Source: Bacteroidota bacterium
GTDB taxonomy: Bacteria; Bacteroidota; Ignavibacteria; Ignavibacteriales; Ignavibacteriaceae
NCBI GenBank assembly: GCA_022567875.1
Contig: JADFGB010000015.1
Location: forward strand, 1 to 11,373
Direction of reading: 5' to 3'
Length of the DNA: 11,373 bases
Both the position numbers and the translations under genes were made by a program. Of this stretch, positions 7,587 to 11,373 are shown piece after piece; within the stretch, counting starts at the first letter, position 1, and each line of letters opens with the position of its first letter. The notes under the pieces were generated by a model. It ran no database searches. It had not been told where the DNA came from and saw only the letters and a program-made list of their open reading frames with translations.

Positions 7587-8069
7587 TTAGCGATAATTGT
7601 TTATTTTTTCTCTGACTATCCTAACATTACTGTAACCCAACTGCTCTAATTTTAAGTTTAAATCTTCAGCTAATGAATGTACAGTAAAATCTCCTATTTG
7701 AACATTATAAAATGGTGGGTCAAATAAAATGTAAACATGTTTCTGATTTATTTTTGATAAAACTCTGTATTTCATTCTTCTTGCTTGTTCAAGGTTATCA
7801 GTTGATAAAATTTGTACTCTAAATCCGTTTACCTTTTCAAATACATTTGAAGTATCAGTGCTATTAGAAATATCATCATTATAACCGTACCAAATATTAA
7901 GATGTGAAGGTAGTGTAGTATTTGTATTAGGTTTAACTTTTATCTTTGTTCTATAAGGAGTAATGATAAAGTCTTCTTTAATTTTTTCAGTACTTATTTT
8001 TTTATTTGTTTTTTCCCTGGTTTTATCTTCATTACTAATTTTGGCTGAAGAACTGCAAGAGATTAGCAT
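7587..8069 (-). CDS. SPOR-domain lipoprotein, N-terminus disrupted
   Basis: The C-terminal part (about residues 82-155, from GFRVQILSTDNLEQARRM to YSNVRIVRE) matches the SPOR fold, which binds peptidoglycan lacking stem peptides. In between lies a charged, low-complexity linker (about 9-60). Counted from the ATG at 8069 the protein is 160 residues and starts MLISCSSS, too short for a signal peptide. The same frame continues upstream without a stop and encodes LLTVLFLLILSFMLISC, a complete hydrophobic core and lipobox. A normal start such as MK followed by LLTV would be expected near 8110, but no ATG is there; the next upstream in-frame codon of note is a stop. The real start has therefore been lost at the host/phage junction near 8100, and the gene is a 5'-truncated lipoprotein gene. 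It heads the hut operon, probably by chance of co-transcription. Confidence 0.8.
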   Translation of the reverse strand: MLISCSSSAKISNEDKTREKTNKKISTEKIKEDFIITPYRTKIKVKPNTNTTLPSHLNIWYGYNDDISNSTDTSNVFEKVNGFRVQILSTDNLEQARRMKYRVLSKINQKHVYILFDPPFYNVQIGDFTVHSLAEDLNLKLEQLGYSNVRIVREKINNYR

Positions 8070-8094
8070 GAAAGAAAGTATTAATAAAAATAAA

Positions 8095-8112
8095 ACAGTT
8101 AGAAGAGACGAT
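8095..8112. other. Junction between AT-rich bacterial DNA and phage DNA
   Basis: Left of here the minus strand encodes the hydrophobic core of a lipoprotein signal peptide. Right of here the plus strand encodes the end of a phage-like gene that leads into tail genes. Both genes are missing their starts, head-to-head. The exact base cannot be fixed by eye; 8095-8112 is the plausible interval. No integrase, tRNA or evident duplicated att core accompanies it. Confidence 0.6.
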
Positions 8113-8208
8113 AAGTTACCAATGGAAGTACAAGGTCAATATGCAAATTTACAACCAGAAGTTACAAGCTTAATACAAAAGCATAGAAGGTATAGGATGA
8201 ATGGCTAA
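8101..8208 (+). CDS. C-terminal fragment of an unidentified phage protein
   Basis: The frame ending in TAA at 8206-8208 encodes a hydrophilic tail of about 35 residues (from RRDDKLPMEV through QKHRRYRMNG). The stop codon overlaps the start of the next gene by 8 bp (ATGGCTAA), the tight packing usual in phage head-tail modules. The frame remains open to an ATG at 7963, but that part is antisense to the SPOR lipoprotein gene and its signal peptide, so it is not a genuine N-terminus. By position (before a gp10-like gene) it may be the end of a head-tail connector or head-closure protein; the sequence itself does not show this. Confidence 0.5.
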   Translation, partial: RRDDKLPMEVQGQYANLQPEVTSLIQKHRRYRMNG

Positions 8209-8629
8209 AAAAAGAATATTTAAATTTGTAAATAAAAAAAAGGTTCTTGCGTCTTTTGAAACTAGAAATAAAAAATTTATAATGGCTGTTAGAACTGAAC
8301 TTATATTAGGTGCAGACGAATTTATAGAACATATAAGAGCTTTTTGGTATTCAGGAAGACGAGCAGACGATACTGGGTTGAATAAACTTTCAAAGGCATT
8401 ACATAATTTTTGGACAAGTGAGCCTACACAAGGAACAAATTTTATAGGTGTTTCAATGAAACCTAAAGTTAACTATGCAATAATGCACGAACAACCAGGA
8501 AAAAAATTAGGTGAAACTGAAAACATATTAAAGAAAAGAACTGATATCCTTGGAGATTTAAATAACAATTTAATAGGTGGAGCCTTTTTTAAGAAAGTAA
8601 TTAAGAACGCAATGAAGAAGGCTTTTTAG
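8201..8629 (+). CDS. HK97 gp10-like tail completion / head-tail joining protein
   Basis: The 142-residue basic protein has the size, charge and pattern of HK97 gp10-family proteins: a long N-terminal helix (about 25-50, including LGADEFIEHIRAFW), a central beta part, and a motif of the type YAIMHEQPGKK (about 92-102), like the YA.. HE.G segment of that family, followed by a Lys-rich C-terminal helix (FFKKVIKNAMKKAF). These proteins act at the head-tail interface in siphoviruses. The start at 8201 overlaps the previous stop and has AGAAGG (8185-8190) and AGGA upstream. Gene order, followed by a terminator-position gene and the major tail protein, supports the call. Distant homology only; the fold has not been verified. 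Confidence 0.62.
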   Translation: MAKKRIFKFVNKKKVLASFETRNKKFIMAVRTELILGADEFIEHIRAFWYSGRRADDTGLNKLSKALHNFWTSEPTQGTNFIGVSMKPKVNYAIMHEQPGKKLGETENILKKRTDILGDLNNNLIGGAFFKKVIKNAMKKAF

Positions 8630-8636
8630 GATTATT

Positions 8637-9026
8637 ATGAGTATTACATTTCCAATCGTAACTAAAAATTCTAGGGCTGATACTATTGTTGACTCCATAG
8701 ATTTAGGTACAACGAACGCTACTGGAAAATTAAGATTAAAAGATTCTTCAAACAATACCTTAACTGAACATTTAATGTCTAACCCTGCTTTTGGAGCTGC
8801 TTCGGGAGGTGCGGCAGTAGCAAATTCTATAGGAGATGGTACTGGGCTAATTACAGGTCAAGCAGTTACATTTGATTTAATTGATAGAGATGAAGTTTTA
8901 ATATTTAGTGGAACTGTTGGAGCAGTTGGAAGTGGTGCTGATTTGGAGTCGACAACATCTTCCACAGCTATAGCAATCTCAGAAAATGTACCTATTACAT
9001 CGTTAACTTATGTAGAGGTAAGTTAA
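8637..9026 (+). CDS. Small Gly/Ala/Thr-rich phage virion-type protein
   Basis: The 129-residue acidic, mostly beta protein is rich in Gly, Ala, Ser and Thr. After a short N-terminal segment (ITFPIVTKNSRADTIVDSID) come GKLRLKDSSNNT, the PAFGAASGGAAVANSIGDGTG stretch around residues 50-70 and a second half with LIFSGTVGAVGSG and a C-terminal SLTYVEVS. Similar short proteins sit between head-tail connector and tail genes in many siphophages and are usually left hypothetical; a decoration or tail-associated role is possible. A TAGG stretch (8627-8630) precedes the ATG by 6 bases, and the gap to the previous gene is 7 bp. Its TAA overlaps the next ATG (TAATG). Function is unknown. Confidence 0.6.
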   Translation: MSITFPIVTKNSRADTIVDSIDLGTTNATGKLRLKDSSNNTLTEHLMSNPAFGAASGGAAVANSIGDGTGLITGQAVTFDLIDRDEVLIFSGTVGAVGSGADLESTTSSTAIAISENVPITSLTYVEVS

Positions 9027-9598
9027 TGCCTAGTTTTTCAGGATCTCCAACTGTTAATCCAAGTATTACCACTGGATTATTAAGTATAGTTAAGGCTCGT
9101 TCTGTAAGAACTAGAATAAGAGAAGCTTTAGCCGATGGAATTAAAAATAGAATCAATAAAAATGATGGGTACTTTTTTAATATTGGTGAAGTACATGTAA
9201 ATGCTCCAGCTAATAATGGGAATAGAAAAGCTTTTCCTTCGGTAGATATATTGTGGGTTACAGAGAGATATACAAATAATCGTCGAGGTGGGGGTAGTTT
9301 AGGTGGATTTAATAAGTTTGCAACTATTCTCATAGATGGTCATCTTTTTGAAGATAAATGTAATCTTTTAATAGAAGATATAGTTTTGATGAGAGAAAAT
9401 TTTGTTGCTGATATTGAAAGATTTGTTGGTAATTTTTTCTTTATCCCAGATTCATCTGGAGATGAAACGGCTTTTAATACCATACCAATAAATAATGATA
9501 CATATGGAATAAAATCTACTGAACCATTAGGTGGAGTAGAAGTTATAATAGAGGTTTCTTATAGGATAGAACAAAAAAACCCAACACAAAGTTTTTAA
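9026..9598 (+). CDS. Tail-terminator-position phage protein
   Basis: This 190-residue protein lies between the gp10-like gene and the major tail protein, where siphoviruses usually encode the tail terminator that caps the tail tube and joins it to the head. After a short N-terminal extension there is an amphipathic helix (about residues 24-46, SVRTRIREALADGIKNRI), then beta strands including FPSVDILWVTERY, an acidic helix (about 112-133) and a C-terminal strand EVIIEVSYRIEQ, an alpha/beta layout compatible with the lambda gpU-like terminator fold. A glycine-rich loop NNRRGGGSLGGF (about 84-95) is notable. The start overlaps the previous stop by one base. The role is inferred from gene order and predicted secondary structure, not from a recognised motif. 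Confidence 0.5.
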   Translation: MPSFSGSPTVNPSITTGLLSIVKARSVRTRIREALADGIKNRINKNDGYFFNIGEVHVNAPANNGNRKAFPSVDILWVTERYTNNRRGGGSLGGFNKFATILIDGHLFEDKCNLLIEDIVLMRENFVADIERFVGNFFFIPDSSGDETAFNTIPINNDTYGIKSTEPLGGVEVIIEVSYRIEQKNPTQSF

Positions 9599-9606
9599 AA
9601 GGAGAA
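9599..9606 (+). promoter_or_regulatory. Strong Shine-Dalgarno of the major tail protein gene
   Basis: AAGGAGAA lies 7 bases before the ATG at 9614, immediately after the preceding stop codon. It is the best ribosome binding site in the window, as expected for a highly expressed virion protein, and contrasts with the chromosomal genes, which show none. Confidence 0.8.
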
Positions 9607-9613
9607 TAAAAAA

Positions 9614-10609
9614 ATGTTTTTAACAAATAAAACAACTATAATTGCAGCTTTGGAGGGTACTTCTTACGATGTGGCAGGAGAGACTCTAACAAGTACTGAC
9701 TTTGATATTCGTATAAGAAATGACGTAACTTATACTCTTGAGATGGATGAATACAGGAGGAAATATCTCGAAGGTACTTTAGACCATGACTTATCTGTAA
9801 TAGGAAGACAGCGAGGAACTTTTACTTTTACCGTGGATATGGCTCCAAGTGCCACAGGCTCAGAAGATGTTCCACCTCCCTGGAGTAAACTATTACAAGG
9901 TTGTGGGTTTGAGGAAGAGATACATGCTACCTTTGGAGTAAGTTGGAGGCCACACTCAGATTTTACTCATATACCTCTTACTGTTCATGTAGTTGAACAA
10001 TTGGAGGGGGCTTCTGCTGACATGCTTGTGACAAGATATCAGGGTGTTATGGGTAATGTAACTTTTGTTATTGGTACTGTGGGCGAACCTGTTCAAATGA
10101 ATTTTGATTTTTCGGGTGCATTTATATCTATGGAAGATTTGGCTTTTGGTTCCCGATTAGTCCCAACTGATCTATCTACTGTTAAACCTGGAGCTATATT
10201 AGGTTCTACTGTTACTGTAAACGGTGTGGCTCAAGATATAGATACATTTGAATTTAACATGAATAATTCTATACAAGAACATATTGACCCATCTAGAGGC
10301 ACAGGTCTACGAGGATTTTATAAGGATGCTTATGAACCTCAACTAACTTTAGACCCGACTTTAAAACAAATTTCTGCTGAACCTGTATATACAGAATGGT
10401 TAGCTTGTACTCCTGGCGTTATATCTGTTATTACTGCACCTGCTCAAACAGGACCAGTATTAACTTTATCTGCTCCCGCAGCACAAAGAATTGCTTTAGA
10501 TATAGGTGACCGTAATGGGGCTAGATTAGCGGGTACAAATTTTCTTTTGACTAAAGGTGCTCCTGCTGGTAACGATGTATTTGAAATTTTACAAGGCACT
10601 AAGTCTTAA
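9614..10609 (+). CDS. Major tail protein (siphovirus tail tube subunit)
   Basis: The 331-residue, beta-rich acidic protein fits the phage tail tube family. The N-terminal half resembles the common pattern of these proteins: YRRKYLEGTLDHDLSVIGRQ (about 47-66), then GTFTFTVDMAPS, then PPPWSKLLQGCGFEEE (about 87-102), which matches the PxW..LL.ACGF element of many major tail proteins. A second beta region (about 110-200) includes a DMLVTRYQGVMGNVTFVIG turn and a GEPVQMNFDFSGAF strand pair. The C-terminal half (about 205-331) has DTFEFNMNNSIQEH and a TGLRGFYKDAYEPQLTLD stretch and may form an additional Ig-like or tube-decorating part. It is preceded by the strongest ribosome binding site here and followed by the assembly chaperone gene, the standard order. 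Confidence 0.78.
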   Translation: MFLTNKTTIIAALEGTSYDVAGETLTSTDFDIRIRNDVTYTLEMDEYRRKYLEGTLDHDLSVIGRQRGTFTFTVDMAPSATGSEDVPPPWSKLLQGCGFEEEIHATFGVSWRPHSDFTHIPLTVHVVEQLEGASADMLVTRYQGVMGNVTFVIGTVGEPVQMNFDFSGAFISMEDLAFGSRLVPTDLSTVKPGAILGSTVTVNGVAQDIDTFEFNMNNSIQEHIDPSRGTGLRGFYKDAYEPQLTLDPTLKQISAEPVYTEWLACTPGVISVITAPAQTGPVLTLSAPAAQRIALDIGDRNGARLAGTNFLLTKGAPAGNDVFEILQGTKS

Positions 10610-10641
10610 TAAACAACAACAATAAAAAGAAAGGTAATAAT

Positions 10642-11142
10642 ATGGAAGAGACAATAATAAACAGAGTTCTCGATAATGATACTAGAAAAAAACTTATGGA
10701 AGCTGGTGCATTTGGCTTTACTAAAAATAAAGAATTCCCATATGTACCAGAGTCAGTAAGAGAAAAAGATGAAAACGACATCTATAAGCTACCCAAAGAA
10801 TATTGGCCTGTGTTTAAATTTAAAGGTAAGGATGGTGTCGAATCTGCCAATATGGAAAAAGACCTTGGATATATGCAGATGGTTAAAGAAAATGGAAAGG
10901 ACGTTCAAAATTGGATTAGCAAGTCCGGTGCATCAAGAATAAAAGTTTTAATGGATTGTGTTAAGGGCTGGAAAAATTATTATGATTCGGAAGGTAATGA
11001 AATACCTTTTAGGCATAATAATGGAATGGTTAACAAAGATTCAATAGCTAGAATACCTTCAGCATGGGCTATAGAATTTGTCAATGTTATAATTGAAAGA
11101 ACAGTCTTATCCCCAGAGGAACTGGAGGGTTTAGAATCCTAG
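10642..11142 (+). CDS. Tail assembly chaperone (gpG-like, zero-frame product)
   Basis: This 166-residue protein follows the major tail protein directly, the usual place of the tail assembly chaperone that coats the tape measure protein during tail assembly. It is charged and helical, with a conserved-looking middle (DLGYMQMVKENGKDVQNWI, about 72-90) and an acidic C-terminus LSPEELEGLES. An AAAGAAAGG ribosome binding site lies upstream (10627-10635). Its last codons contain the -1 frameshift heptamer GGGTTTA in the correct phase, three codons before the TAG (11140-11142). Most ribosomes should make this short form and a minority a longer fusion, as for lambda G and GT. There is no similarity I can quote to lambda gpG itself; the call rests on gene order and the frameshift signal. 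Confidence 0.72.
   Translation: MEETIINRVLDNDTRKKLMEAGAFGFTKNKEFPYVPESVREKDENDIYKLPKEYWPVFKFKGKDGVESANMEKDLGYMQMVKENGKDVQNWISKSGASRIKVLMDCVKGWKNYYDSEGNEIPFRHNNGMVNKDSIARIPSAWAIEFVNVIIERTVLSPEELEGLES
11127..11133 (+). promoter_or_regulatory. -1 programmed ribosomal frameshift heptamer GGGTTTA
   Basis: The heptamer is a canonical X XXY YYZ site. In the chaperone frame it is read as G GGT TTA, and after slipping back one base the tRNAs re-pair with GGG TTT. The next codon is then AGA at 11133. It lies 6 bases before the zero-frame TAG and inside the 46-base overlap (11097-11142) between the two open frames. Confidence 0.8.
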
Positions 11143-11373
11143 CGGGGTATCATTCTGGTGTCATACCCTCTGCTCCATGTAAGGTATGCCCCTATAATGA
11201 TAGTATTGGTAAACGTAGAGGATGCAAAGGTCAACCCGCACCTAGCATAGTTTTAAAAGAAGAACATGATGGAAAAGAGATATGTTATTGGAATTGTCCA
11301 AAGTTATTTATACCACAAAGTATAATACGTTGGCATAAAATATATAAGTATCATAAAGACTTTCCTGGAGCTT
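11133..11373 (+). CDS. Cys-rich frameshift extension of the tail assembly chaperone (GT-like), partial
   Basis: The -1 frame is open from 11097, just after a TGA at 11094-11096, to the end of the window. It has no ATG, GTG or TTG start codon before the Cys-rich part, so it needs the frameshift at 11127 to be translated. Entered at AGA 11133 it encodes RILAGYHSGVIPSAPCKVC, then a run with CPYNDSIGKRRGC, and later EICYWNCPKLFIPQSIIRW and KYHKDFPGA at the window edge. Five cysteines are spaced CX2C-X11-C-X19-CX3C, suggesting a zinc-binding fold. From memory, comparable Cys-rich segments (a PC..CPY start, then a CP..LITPE-like stretch and a Tyr/His-rich end) occur behind tail chaperones of other siphophages; this recollection has not been checked. 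The 3' end is outside the window. Confidence 0.7.
11144..11169 (+). promoter_or_regulatory. Hairpin downstream of the frameshift heptamer
   Basis: GGGTAT at 11145-11150 pairs perfectly with ATACCC at 11163-11168, extended outward by a G-U pair (11144 with 11169). The loop is 12 bases with limited further pairing. The stem starts about 10 bases after the slippery site, at the long end of the spacing usual for stimulatory structures, and covers sequence just after the zero-frame stop codon. Confidence 0.55.

Noticed and set aside
8095..8112. A prophage attachment site at the junction
   Set aside because: No integrase, no tRNA, and no duplicated core sequence could be seen; the break falls inside phage structural genes.
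7963..8208. An 81-codon plus-strand frame with a hydrophobic N-terminus, as if a complete small membrane protein
   Set aside because: Its first half is the exact antisense of the SPOR lipoprotein gene and signal peptide; only the end after about 8100 looks like phage coding sequence.
11143..11373. A second frame after the chaperone stop (reading GIILVSYPLLHV) as an alternative continuation
   Set aside because: It hits a stop near 11256 and has no slippery site in phase; the -1 frame is open to the window end and has a coherent Cys pattern.
1..11373. CRISPR arrays, tRNA or rRNA genes, toxin-antitoxin or diversity-generating cassettes
   Set aside because: No regularly spaced repeats, cloverleaf-like sequence, rRNA segments or matching protein signatures were found on either strand.

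Overview
The window looks like three pieces of different origin. (1) Bases 1 to about 345-370 are clearly richer in G+C than the rest and hold the 3' part of an unidentified minus-strand reading frame. (2) About 370 to 8100 is a very AT-rich bacterial chromosome segment whose genes mostly lack Shine-Dalgarno sequences. It carries lipoproteins with N-terminal lipoboxes, an SPOR lipoprotein, a Big_5-type Ig-like lipoprotein and a histidine-utilisation branch using formiminotransferase. Together these suggest the Bacteroidota/Ignavibacteriota (FCB) group; that is an inference from gene style, not a phylogeny. (3) About 8100 to 11373 is a block of tailed-phage (siphovirus-like) head-tail joining and tail genes, most of them preceded by recognisable Shine-Dalgarno-like sequences.

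Layout. On the plus strand, tsaD (tRNA t6A synthesis) is followed by a short gap and a chorismate mutase. Overlapping genes for MltG (peptidoglycan lytic transglycosylase) and a large outer-surface Ig-like lipoprotein come next. A symmetric hairpin at 4576-4595 separates these from a convergent minus-strand operon, whose transcription order is SPOR lipoprotein, hutI (imidazolonepropionase), glutamate formimidoyltransferase, methenyl-/formimino-THF cyclodeaminase. The last three act in sequence: imidazolonepropionate to formiminoglutamate, to formimino-THF, to methenyl-THF plus ammonia. HutH and HutU are not in the window.

Phage part, all on the plus strand: the C-terminal end of an unknown gene, an HK97 gp10-like tail completion protein, a Gly/Ala-rich small virion-type protein, a tail-terminator-position protein, the major tail protein and a tail assembly chaperone. 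The last has a canonical -1 frameshift heptamer (GGGTTTA, 11127-11133) just before its stop codon. A Cys-rich reading frame without any usual start codon lies in the -1 frame behind it and runs off the window, so a lambda G/GT-like frameshift fusion is very likely.

The host/phage junction near 8100 cuts two genes head-to-head: the start of the SPOR lipoprotein signal peptide and the 5' part of a phage gene. No integrase or att-like structure is visible. A chimeric assembly, or an unusual recombination, is more likely than an ordinary prophage boundary. The strongest biological signal in the window is the frameshift cassette at its right end.
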